From: Rhodothermaeota bacterium MED-G19
Lineage (GTDB): Bacteria > Bacteroidota > Bacteroidia > Cytophagales > MED-G16
Reading direction: 5' to 3'
DNA length: 64,000 nucleotides
Assembly (NCBI GenBank): GCA_002457315.1
Contig: NTKI01000001.1
Span: 120,472-184,471 of the forward strand
Position 1 is the first letter of the stretch. Each line of letters starts with the position of its first letter. Position numbers and translations under genes: made by a program. This document shows, piece after piece, positions 9,749-19,862 of this stretch. Below the pieces are notes generated by a model, which was not told the origin of the DNA, did no database searches, and saw only the letters and a program-made list of their open reading frames with translations.

Positions 9749-10018
9749 ATGGCAAAAAACGCAGTTAAAGTTAGAGATCTAAAAAGAAGAAAGCTTGTTG
9801 AAAAGCTCGCTGCCAAAAGGGCGGAGCTTAAAGCTAAAGGTGACTGGGAAGGACTTGATAAACTCCCAAGAAACTCATCTTCTGTTAGACTACATAATAG
9901 GTGTAGCTTATCCGGTAGGCCAAAAGGTTATATGAGAAAGTTTGGTATATCTAGACTAGAATTTAGAAAGATGGCTTCTGAGGGTAAGATACCTGGTATA
10001 ACTAAAGCTAGTTGGTAA
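9749..10018 (+). CDS. rpsN: 30S ribosomal protein S14, zinc-independent long form
   Basis: S14 assembles late into the 30S head. This is the 89-residue form typical of C-minus S14, rather than the ~61-residue zinc-ribbon type. It has the [26 protein letters not shown] signature split around the single Cys, without the paired CxxC motifs, so zinc binding is not expected. A 46-base gap with a possible promoter separates it from rpsH. Confidence 0.97.
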   Translation: MAKNAVKVRDLKRRKLVEKLAAKRAELKAKGDWEGLDKLPRNSSSVRLHNRCSLSGRPKGYMRKFGISRLEFRKMASEGKIPGITKASW

Positions 10019-10043
10019 CTTTTACTTTAAATGATTAAATTTG
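10012..10043 (+). promoter_or_regulatory. possible internal promoter before rpsH
   Basis: TTG at 10012-10014, overlapping the end of rpsN, is followed after 21 bases by TAAATTTG at 10036-10043, which matches the Bacteroidota -7 consensus TAnnTTTG. The 46-base rpsN-rpsH gap is the widest within the operon downstream of rplC. Activity is inferred; the -33 element is only partial. Confidence 0.4.
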
Positions 10044-10064
10044 CAAGCTTTTTAAAAAAAAAAA

Positions 10065-10463
10065 ATGAATACTGATACAATTGCAGACTTTTTAACAAGA
10101 ATAAGAAACGCTATAACAGCAAATAAAAGGATTGTTGAGATTCCTGCATCAAATATTAAAAAAGAAATTACAAAGGTCCTTCATGATAAGGGTTTTATAA
10201 CTAATTATAAGTTAGAGGATAAAGGTCCACAAGGAACTATTAAAATTGCTCTAAAATATAATCCAAGAACAAATCTATCAGCTATTGAGAAAATTTCAAG
10301 AGTCAGCAAGCCTGGTTTAAGAAAGTATGTCAACTCTGAAAATTTACCTAGGGTAATTAATGGGCTTGGAATAGCAATTTTATCTACCTCTAAAGGTGTT
10401 ATAACTGATAAAGAGGCTAAGAAATTAAAAATAGGTGGAGAAGTTTTATGTTATGTTTATTAA
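10065..10463 (+). CDS. rpsH: 30S ribosomal protein S8
   Basis: S8 nucleates the 16S central domain. The 132 aa begin TDTIADFLTRIRNA and end with the signature region LGIAILSTSKGVITDKEAKK, then GGEVLCYVY. In enterobacteria S8 represses the spc operon. No analogous mRNA target was identified here. It is followed by rplF after 9 bases. Confidence 0.98.
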   Translation: MNTDTIADFLTRIRNAITANKRIVEIPASNIKKEITKVLHDKGFITNYKLEDKGPQGTIKIALKYNPRTNLSAIEKISRVSKPGLRKYVNSENLPRVINGLGIAILSTSKGVITDKEAKKLKIGGEVLCYVY

Positions 10464-10472
10464 TTAAATGAT

Positions 10473-11027
10473 ATGTCTAGAATAGGTTTAAATCCAATTT
10501 CAATTCCAGAAGGTGTGACAGTAAATGTTAATGGCTCCGTCGTTAATGTTAAAGGTCCAAAAGGTGAACTTAATCAGAATTTTGATCCTGATTTTAAGAT
10601 AAAAGTCGAAGATAATGTATTGACAGTGAGTAGGCCATCTGAACAGAAAAGACATAAGTCACTTCATGGTCTTTACAGATCTTTAATCAATAATGCTATT
10701 AATGGTGTGTCAGAAGGGTATGAACATAAACTAGAATTAGTTGGTGTAGGTTACAAGGCTTCTAATCAAGGTAATTTATTAAATTTAAGCCTTGGTTATT
10801 CTCACAATATATATTTTCAGATACCTGAAGAGTTAAAAGTAGCTACTGAAACCCAGAAAGGAAAACCTCCTGTGATTATTTTAAATGGTATTGATAAACA
10901 GCTTATTGGCCAAATTTCTGCAAAATTGAAATCTTTAAGACCAGTTGAGCCATATAAAGGTAAAGGAGTTAAGTTCGTTGGTGAATATGTGAGAAGAAAA
11001 GTTGGTAAAACTGCTGCTGCTGCCTAA
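10473..11027 (+). CDS. rplF: 50S ribosomal protein L6
   Basis: L6 lies near the sarcin-ricin loop and factor-binding site. The 184 aa comprise two repeated alpha/beta domains: MSRIGLNPISIPEGV at the start, VGYKASNQGN mid-protein, and the C-terminal signature region PEPYKGKG-like (PVEPYKGKGVKFVGEYVRRK). It ends in a short Ala-rich tail. The length is typical. Confidence 0.98.
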   Translation: MSRIGLNPISIPEGVTVNVNGSVVNVKGPKGELNQNFDPDFKIKVEDNVLTVSRPSEQKRHKSLHGLYRSLINNAINGVSEGYEHKLELVGVGYKASNQGNLLNLSLGYSHNIYFQIPEELKVATETQKGKPPVIILNGIDKQLIGQISAKLKSLRPVEPYKGKGVKFVGEYVRRKVGKTAAAA

Positions 11028-11038
11028 ATTTTAAAATT

Positions 11039-11389
11039 ATGAGTATAAATAAGGAAAAAAGAAGACTTAAAATAAGAAAGAGTATTAGATCTAAAATATC
11101 AGGGACAAAGGAAAGACCTAGAGTCTCAGTATTTAAGAGTAATAAAGCAATTTACTCTCAGATTATTGATGATCTAAGTGGAAGTACATTAGTTTCTTGT
11201 TCATCTGTAGACATAAAGAAATTTGGTAAAAACAATATAGAATCTTCAAAAGAGGTAGGAGTTAAACTAGCTGAAAAAGCTAAGAAAAAAGGAATCAAAA
11301 AAGTGCTTTTTGACAGAGGAGGTTACGTATATCATGGTAAAATAAAATCTTTTGCTGAAGGAGCAAGAGAAGGAGGATTAATTTTTTAA
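11039..11389 (+). CDS. rplR: 50S ribosomal protein L18
   Basis: L18 binds 5S rRNA together with L5 and L25. The 116 aa show [20 protein letters not shown] at the N-terminus, [15 protein letters not shown], then [27 protein letters not shown] at the C-terminus (signature). Operon position between L6 and S5 is standard. Confidence 0.97.
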   Translation: MSINKEKRRLKIRKSIRSKISGTKERPRVSVFKSNKAIYSQIIDDLSGSTLVSCSSVDIKKFGKNNIESSKEVGVKLAEKAKKKGIKKVLFDRGGYVYHGKIKSFAEGAREGGLIF

Positions 11390-11393
11390 TAAT

Positions 11394-11897
11394 ATGAAAA
11401 ACATTAAAGCAAGTGATTTAGAATTAAAGGAAAAAGTTGTCTCAATTCAAAGAGTAGCTAAGGTTGTAAAGGGAGGTAGAAGGTTTAGTTTTTCTGCTAT
11501 TGTAGTGGTTGGAAATGAAAATGGCGTTGTTGGTTATGGATTAGGTAAAGCTAACGAAGTCACTAATGCTATAATTAAAGGAACTGATGATGCTAAGAAA
11601 AATCTAATTAATGTTCCTGTATATAAGAATACTATTCCGCATGAAATTCTTGGTAAATATGGTGGAGGATTTGTCCTTATGAAGCCAGCTTCACCGGGTA
11701 CTGGTGTAATAGCAGGTGGTGCCATGAGAGCTGTAATGGAAAGTGCTGGAATTAAAGATGTTTTAGCAAAATCTAAAGGTTCTTCAAACCCTCATAATGT
11801 TGTGAAAGCAACTTTTGATGGGTTAATTAGGTTGCGAGATCCACTTGCAATTGCTAAGCAGAGAGGTGTAAGTTTAAAAAAGGTATTCAATGGCTAA
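11394..11897 (+). CDS. rpsE: 30S ribosomal protein S5
   Basis: S5 is a translational-fidelity protein lining the mRNA entry channel. The 167 aa contain the dsRNA-binding-like N-terminal domain with [18 protein letters not shown], the [13 protein letters not shown] helix and the C-terminal [17 protein letters not shown] segment ([17 protein letters not shown]). The last 8 bases overlap rpmD. Confidence 0.98.
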   Translation: MKNIKASDLELKEKVVSIQRVAKVVKGGRRFSFSAIVVVGNENGVVGYGLGKANEVTNAIIKGTDDAKKNLINVPVYKNTIPHEILGKYGGGFVLMKPASPGTGVIAGGAMRAVMESAGIKDVLAKSKGSSNPHNVVKATFDGLIRLRDPLAIAKQRGVSLKKVFNG

Positions 11898-12087
11898 AGA
11901 AAAAAAAATAAAGGTTTCTATTACTCAAGTTAAGAGTACAATATCTCAAACTTCCAGACAGAAGAAGACAATTTCTGCATTAGGTTTAGGTAAAATTAAT
12001 AGAACTGTAGAAAAGATAATGACACCTCAATTGAGAGGTATGATTAATAAAGTAAATCATTTAATTGAAGTAAAAGAATTAAAATAA
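11890..12087 (+). CDS. rpmD: 50S ribosomal protein L30
   Basis: A small 50S protein of 65 aa, slightly longer than the common 58-60 aa because of a lysine-rich N-terminus ([16 protein letters not shown]). The core [20 protein letters not shown] and the C-terminal [14 protein letters not shown] are family-typical. It overlaps rpsE by 8 bases at the 5' end, and its stop overlaps the rplO ATG (TAATG). Confidence 0.95.
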   Translation: MAKEKKIKVSITQVKSTISQTSRQKKTISALGLGKINRTVEKIMTPQLRGMINKVNHLIEVKELK

Positions 12088-12542
12088 TGAAACTACATAC
12101 TTTAAAACCAGCAGAGGGATCAACAAAATCAGGTAAGAGGATAGCTAGAGGTCAAGGTTCTGGAAGAGGAGGAACATCTACTAGAGGTCATAATGGTGCT
12201 CAATCAAGATCAGGTTATTCAAGAAAAGCCGGATTTGAGGGTGGGCAAATGCCATTATATAGGAGAGTTCCAAAGTTTGGTTTTAGATCTCCAAATAGGA
12301 TAGAAACCAAACCTATTAACTTAGATACTATTCAGACTCTATGTGAAGCATCTAAGGTAAAAGAAATTAATCCTGAATTTTTAATTAAGAACGGTTATGC
12401 TAAAAAGTCTGATCTTATTAAAGTTCTTGGTAGAGGTAAACTAAAAGCTAAAGTCAATGTTACTTCACACTATTTTTCATCTTCTGCAGTTAAGGAGATT
12501 GAGAAATTAGGTGGAAAAATTAAGAAATTAATTAATGATTAA
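12087..12542 (+). CDS. rplO: 50S ribosomal protein L15
   Basis: L15 is a late-assembling 50S protein with a long basic N-terminal extension. The 151 aa show LKPAEGSTKSGKRIARGQGSG, RGGTSTRGHNGAQSRSG, then FEGGQMPLYRRVPKFGF and a C-terminal globular domain. It is coupled by overlaps to rpmD (1 base) and secY (8 bases). Confidence 0.97.
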   Translation: MKLHTLKPAEGSTKSGKRIARGQGSGRGGTSTRGHNGAQSRSGYSRKAGFEGGQMPLYRRVPKFGFRSPNRIETKPINLDTIQTLCEASKVKEINPEFLIKNGYAKKSDLIKVLGRGKLKAKVNVTSHYFSSSAVKEIEKLGGKIKKLIND

Positions 12543-13839
12543 ACTGATTGATACAATAAAAAATATCTTCTCAATAGAAGAGCTAAGAGATAGAATTATC
12601 AATACTGTATTCTTTTTGATAATCTTTCGATTAGGTTCTTTTGTTGTGCTTCCTGGAATAGATCCTTCAAAGCTACAACAAAGTGCAGGTGGTATTTTTG
12701 GTCTTTTAGATACTTTCTTAGGTGGTGCATTTAGTAATGCATCTATTTTTGCTTTAGGTATAATGCCTTATATTTCCGCCTCAATTGTAGTACAGCTTCT
12801 TGGTGTGGCTTTACCATATTTTCAAAAACTTCAGAAAGAGGGAGATAGCGGAAGAAAAAAAATGACTCAAATAACCAGGTACTTGACAATAGTAATATGT
12901 TTATTTCAAAGTACAGCTTATATATCAGGAACTATACCTGCAGAGGCTATTCTTGTACAAAATAAGTTTTTATTTACGATTTCTAGTTTAGTGATTTTAA
13001 CCTCTGGGACAATATTCTGTATGTGGCTTGGAGAAAAGATAACTGATAAGGGTATAGGAAACGGTATTTCAATGCTTATAATGATAGGTATAATCTCAAG
13101 ATTCCCTGGAAGTATTGTTGCCGAAGCTTTATCTAGAGGTATGAGCCAGGCTCTCTTCTTTTTAATAGAAATTGGAGTGCTGTTTTTAGTAGTTATGTTT
13201 ACTGTAATGCTTGTTCAAGCAATAAGAAGAATTCCAGTTCAATACGCAAAACAAGTCGTAGGTAGTAGCCTTTATGGTGGTAAAAGACAATATCTTCCTT
13301 TAAAGGTTAATTCTTCAGGAGTTATGCCTATAATTTTTGCACAGGCTTTGATGTTTTTACCTGCTATAATTGGCCTTCAGTTTGCTGAAAATTCAGATTT
13401 TTTTCAATATATTGCAACCTCTTTTTCAAACATGCAGTCTTGGTTGTATAATGTAACCTTTGCAGTATTGATAATTGCGTTTACATTTTTTTATACCGCA
13501 ATTACAGTCAATCCTAATAAAATGGCTGATGATATGAAAAGAAATAACGGATTTATTCCGGGAATTAAACCTGGTCCTGAAACATCGGATTTTATATCTA
13601 ATGTCATGGATAGGATAACTCTTCCTGGTTCTATTCTTTTAGCTGTAGTAGCAATACTACCTGCTTTTGCAATGATGTTTGGTGTAAACCAGAGTTTTGC
13701 TCAGTTTTATGGTGGAACATCTTTGCTAATTATGGTCGGAGTAATATTGGATACCTTGCAGCAAATAGAAAGTTATTTACTGATGAGACATTATGATGGT
13801 ATGATGAAATCAGGTAAAATAAAAGGAAGAAGTGTTTAA
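12535..13839 (+). CDS. secY: protein translocase subunit SecY
   Basis: SecY is the channel subunit of the Sec translocon in the inner membrane. The 434 aa contain about ten transmembrane segments. The N-terminal [14 protein letters not shown] leads into the plug region, [16 protein letters not shown] forms TM2, and [14 protein letters not shown] lies in the TM4-TM5 region. The cytosolic loop [13 protein letters not shown] is followed by [11 protein letters not shown], and the C-terminus is basic. It starts inside rplO (8-base overlap) and is followed by infA after 2 bases. All exported proteins here, including the T9SS cargo, would use it. Confidence 0.98.
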   Translation: MIKLIDTIKNIFSIEELRDRIINTVFFLIIFRLGSFVVLPGIDPSKLQQSAGGIFGLLDTFLGGAFSNASIFALGIMPYISASIVVQLLGVALPYFQKLQKEGDSGRKKMTQITRYLTIVICLFQSTAYISGTIPAEAILVQNKFLFTISSLVILTSGTIFCMWLGEKITDKGIGNGISMLIMIGIISRFPGSIVAEALSRGMSQALFFLIEIGVLFLVVMFTVMLVQAIRRIPVQYAKQVVGSSLYGGKRQYLPLKVNSSGVMPIIFAQALMFLPAIIGLQFAENSDFFQYIATSFSNMQSWLYNVTFAVLIIAFTFFYTAITVNPNKMADDMKRNNGFIPGIKPGPETSDFISNVMDRITLPGSILLAVVAILPAFAMMFGVNQSFAQFYGGTSLLIMVGVILDTLQQIESYLLMRHYDGMMKSGKIKGRSV

Positions 13840-13841
13840 TT

Positions 13842-14060
13842 ATGGCTAAACAGAAAGCAATAGAACAAGATGGTATAGTGACTGAAGCACTGTCTAACGC
13901 AATGTTTAGAGTTAAATTAGACAATGGGCATATTGTGACGGCTCATATTTCTGGTAAGATGAGAATGTTTTACATCAGACTCTTACCTGGAGATAAGGTA
14001 AAACTTGAGATGTCACCATATGATTTAACAAAAGCTAGAATAACATTTAGATATAAGTAA
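13842..14060 (+). CDS. infA: translation initiation factor IF-1
   Basis: IF-1 binds the 30S A site and assists IF-2 and IF-3. At 72 aa it is one S1-like OB fold: [22 protein letters not shown], then [20 protein letters not shown] and [18 protein letters not shown]. The order secY-infA-rpmJ-rpsM is canonical. Confidence 0.98.
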   Translation: MAKQKAIEQDGIVTEALSNAMFRVKLDNGHIVTAHISGKMRMFYIRLLPGDKVKLEMSPYDLTKARITFRYK

Positions 14061-14061
14061 A

Positions 14062-14178
14062 ATGAAAGTTAAAGCATCAGTTAAGAAAAGAAGTAATGAC
14101 TGTAAGGTCATAAGGAGGAAGGGTAAGGTTTATGTAATTAATAAAAAAAATCCTCGATTTAAACAGAGGCAAGGATAG
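14062..14178 (+). CDS. rpmJ: 50S ribosomal protein L36, zinc-less form
   Basis: A very short gene of 38 codons plus a stop, read directly between infA and rpsM. The protein starts [15 protein letters not shown] and ends NPRFKQRQG, the L36 family pattern. The zinc ribbon of classical L36 uses Cys11, Cys14, Cys27 and His33. Here only the Cys equivalent to Cys14 remains, the others being Ser/Asn/Phe-like, so it is the C-minus, zinc-independent type. It begins 1 base after the infA stop and ends 3 bases before rpsM. Confidence 0.93.
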   Translation: MKVKASVKKRSNDCKVIRRKGKVYVINKKNPRFKQRQG

Positions 14179-14181
14179 ATT

Positions 14182-14556
14182 ATGAGAATTGCAGGTATAG
14201 ATATTCCAGATAATAAAAGAGGAGAGGTTGCATTGACCTACATATATGGTCTTGGCAGAAGCTCTGCTATAAAAATATTAAATGAGGCAGGAGTCGGTTT
14301 GGAGAAAAAGGTTTCTGATTGGACTGAAGATGAATCAAATAAAATTAGAAATATTATTTCTAATCAATTTAAGACTGAAGGAGATCTTAAGTCTGAAGTA
14401 AGACTAAATATCAAAAGATTATTAGATATTGGATGCTACAGAGGTTTGAGACATAGAAGAGGTCTCCCCGTTAGAGGTCAGAAGACAAAAAATAACTCTA
14501 GAACAAGAAAAGGGAAAAGAAAAACAGTTGCAAATAAAAAGAAAGCAGTTAAATAA
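14182..14556 (+). CDS. rpsM: 30S ribosomal protein S13
   Basis: S13 is a 30S head protein that bridges to the 50S and contacts P-site tRNA. The 124 aa begin [20 protein letters not shown] and include the helix-two-turn-helix [15 protein letters not shown]. The basic C-terminal signature is [19 protein letters not shown]. The stop overlaps the rpsK start (TAATG). Confidence 0.98.
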   Translation: MRIAGIDIPDNKRGEVALTYIYGLGRSSAIKILNEAGVGLEKKVSDWTEDESNKIRNIISNQFKTEGDLKSEVRLNIKRLLDIGCYRGLRHRRGLPVRGQKTKNNSRTRKGKRKTVANKKKAVK

Positions 14557-14945
14557 TGAATAAGAAGAAAGATAAGTCTAAAAAGAGAGTTGTTGTTGTT
14601 AAAAGTAATGGACAAGCTCATATAAAGTGTTCTTTTAACAATATCATCATTTCTATTACTAATGAAACAGGTCAGGTTATATCATGGTCTTCTGCTGGTA
14701 AAATGGGTTTTAGAGGTTCTAAGAAGAATACACCATTTGCAGCTCAAATAGCTACAGAAGATGCTGTAAAAACCGCATTTGAACTTGGTCTAAGAAAAGT
14801 AGATATTTTTATTAAAGGTCCTGGTGCCGGAAGAGATTCTGCAATCAGAGCCATGCAAAATGCTGGTTTAGATGTTATGTCTATTAATGATGTAACTCCA
14901 TTACCACATAATGGATGTAGACCACCTAAAAGAAGAAGAGTTTAA
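14556..14945 (+). CDS. rpsK: 30S ribosomal protein S11
   Basis: S11 lines the 30S platform and E site. The 129 aa contain [40 protein letters not shown] and [19 protein letters not shown], and end [20 protein letters not shown]. It is translationally coupled to rpsM. Confidence 0.98.
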   Translation: MNKKKDKSKKRVVVVKSNGQAHIKCSFNNIIISITNETGQVISWSSAGKMGFRGSKKNTPFAAQIATEDAVKTAFELGLRKVDIFIKGPGAGRDSAIRAMQNAGLDVMSINDVTPLPHNGCRPPKRRRV

Positions 14946-14956
14946 ATTATTAAATA

Positions 14957-15562
14957 ATGGCAAGATATACTGGACCTAAATCTAAGATTTCAAGAAAATA
15001 TGGGGAGCCCATATTTGGTGATACAAAGGCATTAGAAAAAAAACCACACCCTCCAGGTCAGCATGGGAGAGGGAGGAGAAGAAAAAAATCGGAATACGCT
15101 ATACAGCTTGCTGAGAAGCAAAAAGCAAAGTACTTGTATGGTATTTTAGAGAAACAATTTAGAAATATGTTTGACAAGGCAACTAGAAAAGATGGTATAA
15201 CTGGTGAAAATCTATTACAACTACTAGAAGCTAGGCTTGATAATGTTGTTTATAGATTAGGAATTGCACCAACAAGACGATCAGCTAGACAACTTGTTGT
15301 TCATAAACATATTACTGTCAATGGAAACCTTGTAAATATACCTTCATATACTCTTAAAGAAGGTGATATGGTAGCTGTAAGAGAACGATCTAAATCTCTA
15401 GTTGCAATATCTGATAGTGTATCTAATAAAACTGCTAATAAGTATAAGTGGTTAGAGTGGGATGATAAATCTCTTCTTGGAAAACTTGTAACTTATCCTG
15501 AAAGAGAATCAATTCCAGAAAATATTAATGAACAATTAATTGTTGAATTGTATTCAAAATAA
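14957..15562 (+). CDS. rpsD: 30S ribosomal protein S4
   Basis: S4 is a primary 16S rRNA binder and fidelity protein. The 201 aa start [19 protein letters not shown], with no Cys zinc knuckle (zinc-free form). The S4 RNA-binding domain starts near residue 93 ([20 protein letters not shown]), followed by [11 protein letters not shown]. It precedes rpoA in the alpha-operon order. Confidence 0.98.
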   Translation: MARYTGPKSKISRKYGEPIFGDTKALEKKPHPPGQHGRGRRRKKSEYAIQLAEKQKAKYLYGILEKQFRNMFDKATRKDGITGENLLQLLEARLDNVVYRLGIAPTRRSARQLVVHKHITVNGNLVNIPSYTLKEGDMVAVRERSKSLVAISDSVSNKTANKYKWLEWDDKSLLGKLVTYPERESIPENINEQLIVELYSK

Positions 15563-15592
15563 AAAATATTGTATAAATAAACTTTAAAAATT

Positions 15593-16576
15593 ATGTCACT
15601 ACTTTCATTTCAATTACCAGATAAGATAGTAATGGAAAAAGCCGATGATTTCCACGGTATTTTTACATTCTCTCCACTACAACCAGGTTACGCACTAACT
15701 ATTGGTAATGCTGTAAGAAGAGTATTATTATCCTCATTAGAAGGATATGCTATTACTGGAATTAAAATTCCAGGTATACAACATGAGTTTTCAACTATAG
15801 ATGGTATAGTAGAAGATGTTTCTGAAATAATTTTAAACTTAAAAACTATAAGGTTTAAGTCTTTAACAGAAAATCCAGAGAAAAGTGTAGTAGTATCATT
15901 TCATAAAAAAGGTACATTCACTGGTGGAGATATTACTAAAAGCACAAGCTCTTATGAGGTGCTTAATCCTGATCAAGAGATATGTACACTTAGTAAAAAA
16001 GTTAAATTTTCTATTGAACTTAAAATAGAGAAGGGAAGAGGATACGTTTCATCTGAAGAAAATGACTCTAGCTCATCTGATGTTGACTTTATTTCTATTG
16101 ATTCTGTATTTACCCCAATCATAAATGTAAAGTATAGTATTGAAAATACTAGAGTTGAACAAAAAACTGATTTTGAAAAACTGATTTTAGATATTCAAAC
16201 TGATGGTTCTATTCATCCAGAAGATGCGTTGAAAGGTTCTGCTCAGTTGCTAATTAAACATTTCTATTTATTCTCTGATAAGGATATGGAGTTTGCTGAA
16301 GATAATTCAGATGAAATAGAGGTTGTTGACGAAGAATTACTTCATATGAGAAAACTTCTTAAAACTTCATTAAATGATCTTGATTTATCAGTTAGAGCAT
16401 ATAACTGTCTTAAAGCTGCTGATATTAAAACTTTAGGTGATCTTGTAAGCATAGAGATATCAGATATGATGAAATTTAGAAATTTCGGAAAAAAATCTTT
16501 AACTGAACTTGAGGAGCTTGTTGATAACAAAGGCCTTAATTTTGGTATGGATTTAGCTAAATATAATTTGGATTAA
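15593..16576 (+). CDS. rpoA: DNA-directed RNA polymerase subunit alpha
   Basis: RpoA dimerises to scaffold RNA polymerase assembly and contacts activators. In the 327 aa, the N-terminal dimerisation domain (~1-230) includes [20 protein letters not shown] and [11 protein letters not shown]. An acidic linker ([12 protein letters not shown]) leads to a C-terminal domain with two HhH motifs: [20 protein letters not shown], then [14 protein letters not shown]. The stop overlaps the rplQ ATG. Confidence 0.98.
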   Translation: MSLLSFQLPDKIVMEKADDFHGIFTFSPLQPGYALTIGNAVRRVLLSSLEGYAITGIKIPGIQHEFSTIDGIVEDVSEIILNLKTIRFKSLTENPEKSVVVSFHKKGTFTGGDITKSTSSYEVLNPDQEICTLSKKVKFSIELKIEKGRGYVSSEENDSSSSDVDFISIDSVFTPIINVKYSIENTRVEQKTDFEKLILDIQTDGSIHPEDALKGSAQLLIKHFYLFSDKDMEFAEDNSDEIEVVDEELLHMRKLLKTSLNDLDLSVRAYNCLKAADIKTLGDLVSIEISDMMKFRNFGKKSLTELEELVDNKGLNFGMDLAKYNLD

Positions 16577-17103
16577 TGAGACACGGCAAAAGATTTAACC
16601 ATTTAAGTAGGAAAGCTCCACATAGAAAGTCTATGCTTTCTAATATGGCGTCATCTTTGATTTTACATAAAAAGATTGAGACAACTTTGGCAAAAGCTAA
16701 AGCTCTAAGAAAGTTTATTGAGCCTTTGTTAACTAAATCTAAATCTGATACAACACATTCCAGAAGGTCTGTCTTTTCTCTTTTACAAGATAAAGACGCA
16801 GTAAATGAATTATTTAATAAGGTAGCAGAAAAGATTGCTTTAAGACCAGGTGGATATACTAGAATTATTAAAACGGGATTTAGATTAGGAGATAATGCTG
16901 AGATGTCTATAATTGAATTGGTTGATTACAATACTTTATTGTTAGGGGGAGAAGAGAGTGATAAAGGCACTAAATCTAGAAGAAGAAGAAGAAAGAAGAC
17001 TAAGGCAGAAGTTGGTTCTGGAGAAGAGCCTAAAACTACCAAAAAAGAAAACAAAGTAGTTAAAAAAGACTCTAAAGATTCAAAAGATAAAAAGTCGAAA
17101 TAG
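16576..17103 (+). CDS. rplQ: 50S ribosomal protein L17 with extended basic C-terminus
   Basis: L17 is a 50S protein near the tunnel exit. The conserved part is residues ~1-120: [40 protein letters not shown] and [17 protein letters not shown]. Beyond this come about 55 residues of Lys/Arg/Glu/Ser-rich low complexity, starting with [12 protein letters not shown], that give 175 aa in total against ~120 in E. coli. Lysine-rich tails on L17 occur in Bacteroidota. It is the last gene of the ribosomal transcript, before a hairpin terminator. Confidence 0.97.
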   Translation: MRHGKRFNHLSRKAPHRKSMLSNMASSLILHKKIETTLAKAKALRKFIEPLLTKSKSDTTHSRRSVFSLLQDKDAVNELFNKVAEKIALRPGGYTRIIKTGFRLGDNAEMSIIELVDYNTLLLGGEESDKGTKSRRRRRKKTKAEVGSGEEPKTTKKENKVVKKDSKDSKDKKSK

Positions 17104-17127
17104 TATCTTTATTAAAATTGATAATTT

Positions 17128-17160
17128 AAAGGGATTAAATTTATTTAATCCCTTTTTTAT
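17128..17160 (+). terminator. rho-independent terminator of the ribosomal operon
   Basis: A perfect 13-base inverted repeat (17128-17140 with 17143-17155, arms containing GGGATTAAAT and ATTTAATCCC) is followed directly by a T-rich tract. It lies 25 bases after the rplQ stop and closes the operon. The inner A/T pairs probably open to give a normal loop. Confidence 0.9.
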
Positions 17161-17164
17161 TATA

Positions 17165-17172
17165 TATTTTTG
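17165..17172 (+). promoter_or_regulatory. putative -7 promoter element of carA
   Basis: TATTTTTG matches TAnnTTTG and lies between the rplQ terminator and the carA ATG at 17181. A start site 5-7 bases further on would give an mRNA that is almost leaderless. No TTG is found at the expected -33 distance, which overlaps the terminator stem, so support is partial. Confidence 0.3.
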
Positions 17173-17180
17173 AAACAAAA

Positions 17181-18284
17181 ATGGAATTGAAATCTAGAAA
17201 ACCGGCAGTTCTATTACTTGAAGATGGATCAATCTTCGAAGGAATATCTCTTGGTAAAATTGGAATTGCTACTGGTGAAATATGTTTCAATACAGGAATG
17301 ACTGGGTATCAAGAGATTTATACTGATCCATCATATTTCGGTCAAATCATAATTAATACCTCATCACATATTGGAAATTATGGGACTATTGAAGAAGAAC
17401 AAGAAAGTAATTTTCCTCAGATCAATGGAGTCATAATTAATGAGTATTCGGAAATTTATAGTAGATCTAATTCTGATGAAAGTCTAGAAGAATATTTTAT
17501 AAAAAATAATACTGTAGCAATATATGATATTGATACTAGAAAATTAGTGAAACATATAAGAGATAAAGGTGCAATGAATGCAGTTATTTCTAGTGAGATT
17601 CTTGAGGTGAAAAAACTTCAAACAATTTTAAATGATGTTCCTCCAATGAAAAATTTAGAGTTATCTTCTCATGTTACAACTAAAAAGGAATATATATATG
17701 GAGATGAAAAATCTAATATTAAAGTTGCTGTTTTAGATCTTGGTTGTAAAAGATCTATACTTAAAAATTTTAGTGATAGGGGAGTTTTATGCAAAATTTT
17801 TTCTGCTAAGACATCTTTTGAAGAGATGCAGCAATGGAAACCTGATGGCTATTTTATTTCTAATGGACCAGGAGATCCAGCTTCTATGGATTATGCTGTA
17901 AATACTGTAAAAGAAATTATGAAAAAAGATAAACCAGTATTTGGCATATGTCTTGGACATCAGATTTTAGCTAGAGCATGTGATGTATCTACTTATAAAT
18001 TACATAATGGTCACAGAGGAATTAATCACCCAGTTAAGAATTTGTCATCCGGAAAATCTGAGGTTACCTCCCAAAATCATGGTTTTGGTGTTTCTATGGA
18101 TGAAATAAAAAAATCAACAACTTTAGAATTAACTCACATTAACCTTAATGATAACACTGTGGAAGGAATAAAAGTTAAGGGGAAAAAGGCGTTCTCAGTT
18201 CAATACCATCCTGAATCATCACCAGGTCCTCACGATTCAAGATATTTATTTGATGACTTCATAAAAATGATCAAGAGTGAATAA
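17181..18284 (+). CDS. carA: carbamoyl-phosphate synthase small subunit (glutaminase)
   Basis: CarA releases ammonia from glutamine for CarB to make carbamoyl phosphate for pyrimidines and arginine. In the 367 aa, the N-terminal CPSase domain (~1-150) includes [15 protein letters not shown]. The class I glutamine amidotransferase domain has nucleophile Cys257 (FGICLGHQ) and the His/Glu pair in [13 protein letters not shown]. carB is not adjacent. The 3' end overlaps eno by 8 bases, forming a carA-eno-divIC unit. Confidence 0.96.
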   Translation: MELKSRKPAVLLLEDGSIFEGISLGKIGIATGEICFNTGMTGYQEIYTDPSYFGQIIINTSSHIGNYGTIEEEQESNFPQINGVIINEYSEIYSRSNSDESLEEYFIKNNTVAIYDIDTRKLVKHIRDKGAMNAVISSEILEVKKLQTILNDVPPMKNLELSSHVTTKKEYIYGDEKSNIKVAVLDLGCKRSILKNFSDRGVLCKIFSAKTSFEEMQQWKPDGYFISNGPGDPASMDYAVNTVKEIMKKDKPVFGICLGHQILARACDVSTYKLHNGHRGINHPVKNLSSGKSEVTSQNHGFGVSMDEIKKSTTLELTHINLNDNTVEGIKVKGKKAFSVQYHPESSPGPHDSRYLFDDFIKMIKSE

Positions 18285-19551
18285 AATAACAAAAATCATC
18301 GGAAGACAAATTTTAGATTCTCGAGGAAATCCGACAGTTGAGGTTGATGTTTATTCTGAGTGTAATACTATGGGAAGAGCAGCTGTTCCATCGGGTGCCT
18401 CTACAGGGGAGAATGAGGCTGTTGAGTTAAGAGACGGTGGAAAAGAATATTTAGGAAAAGCTGTTAATAAAGCTGTAAGTAATGTTAATAATATCATTTC
18501 TAATGAGTTAATTGGTAAAAGTTTTGAAAATCAAAAAGAAATAGATAAGCTTTTAATTGATCTTGACGGATCCTATAATAAATCTAATCTTGGTGCCAAT
18601 GCCATCTTGGGTGTTTCTCTAGCCTGTGCACGACTTTCATCTAAGGTTAACAAACAGCCTCTTTATAAATATTTAGGTGGTGAAAAAGCAAATTTATTGC
18701 CTGTTCCTATGATGAATATAATTAATGGAGGTTCGCACTCTGATGCTCCTATTGCTTTTCAAGAGTTTATGATAAGGCCAGTTGGTGCAAATTCATTTAG
18801 TGATGCACTTAGGTATGGAGCTGAAATATTTCATACTTTAAAGTCAATTATAAAAGAAAAAAACTTAAGTACTGCTGTTGGAGATGAAGGTGGATTTGCG
18901 CCAAATTTTTTAGGAGGTACAGAGGAAGCTATTGAAACTATATTAAATTCAATTGAGAAGGCAGGTTTTATATCTGGAAAAGATATTACTTTAGCTATGG
19001 ACTGTGCTGCTTCTGAATTCTTCAAAGATGGTTTATATGATTACCGTTTATTTGAGGGTAAAAAAGGAGATGTTAGAAATTCTCATGAGCAAGTAGAATA
19101 TTTGAAAAGTTTAGTTGATAATTATCCTATTGACAGTATTGAGGATGGCTGTGATGAAAATGATTGGGAGGGATGGGGTTTATTAACTGATTCTATCGGA
19201 GATAGGTGCCAGTTAGTTGGTGATGACTTATTAGTTACTAATCTGAAATATTTACAAAGAGCTATAAAAGAAAAAAGAGCTAATTCTATTCTAATTAAAC
19301 CCAATCAGATCGGAACATTAACAGAGACCATTGACGCAATAAATTTAGCTAAAGATTCAGGATGGACTGCTGTTGTATCTCATCGATCTGGTGAGACAGA
19401 GGATACCACTATATCAGATATTGCTGTTGGATTAAATGTTGGTCAAATTAAGACAGGTTCTTTATCGAGATCGGATAGAATTGCAAAATATAATCAGCTT
19501 CTTAGAATTGAAGAGGATTTAGGAGATAAAGCAAAATTTCCTTCTAAATAA
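18277..19551 (+). CDS. eno: enolase
   Basis: Enolase converts 2-phosphoglycerate to phosphoenolpyruvate in glycolysis. The 424 aa show [36 protein letters not shown], the acid catalyst region [10 protein letters not shown], and metal ligands in AMDCAASEF and [10 protein letters not shown]. The signature [14 protein letters not shown] is followed by [15 protein letters not shown]. Translation must begin at GTG 18277, inside the carA 3' end, because the first conserved residues follow immediately. The 8-base overlap suggests coupling. Confidence 0.97.
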   Translation: MNKITKIIGRQILDSRGNPTVEVDVYSECNTMGRAAVPSGASTGENEAVELRDGGKEYLGKAVNKAVSNVNNIISNELIGKSFENQKEIDKLLIDLDGSYNKSNLGANAILGVSLACARLSSKVNKQPLYKYLGGEKANLLPVPMMNIINGGSHSDAPIAFQEFMIRPVGANSFSDALRYGAEIFHTLKSIIKEKNLSTAVGDEGGFAPNFLGGTEEAIETILNSIEKAGFISGKDITLAMDCAASEFFKDGLYDYRLFEGKKGDVRNSHEQVEYLKSLVDNYPIDSIEDGCDENDWEGWGLLTDSIGDRCQLVGDDLLVTNLKYLQRAIKEKRANSILIKPNQIGTLTETIDAINLAKDSGWTAVVSHRSGETEDTTISDIAVGLNVGQIKTGSLSRSDRIAKYNQLLRIEEDLGDKAKFPSK

Positions 19552-19568
19552 ATATTTATATTTGGAAT

Positions 19569-19862
19569 ATGGTTGTTCAAAAGTTTAGATATCTTTTAAA
19601 AAATTTTTATTTTATTTTTTTTATTTCCTTTCTTATTTGGATGATAATAATAGATTCTAATGGCTTTTTAAATAGGTTTAGGTTATCACAGAAACTAGAT
19701 GAATTAAGAACAGAAAAAGAATTTTATGTTCAAGAAATTGATAAAGTCACAATAGATAAAGAAAAGTTTGAAAGTAATGAAGAGATTCTTGAGAAGTATG
19801 CTAGGGAAGAATACTTAATGAAAAAAGAATCTGAAGACATTTTTTATGTAAAACAAGAATAA
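19569..19862 (+). CDS. FtsB/DivIC-family septum formation protein
   Basis: A small bitopic cell-division protein of 97 aa. There is a short N-terminal cytoplasmic basic segment, one transmembrane helix at about residues 12-29 (FYFIFFISFLIWMIII) and a periplasmic coiled coil (SQKLDELRTEKEFYVQEID). The conserved end ILEKYAREEYLMKKESEDIFYV is diagnostic of the DivIC/FtsB family. It bridges divisome subunits FtsL and FtsQ. It follows eno, a common pairing in this phylum, and its stop overlaps the next ATG. Confidence 0.88.
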   Translation: MVVQKFRYLLKNFYFIFFISFLIWMIIIDSNGFLNRFRLSQKLDELRTEKEFYVQEIDKVTIDKEKFESNEEILEKYAREEYLMKKESEDIFYVKQE

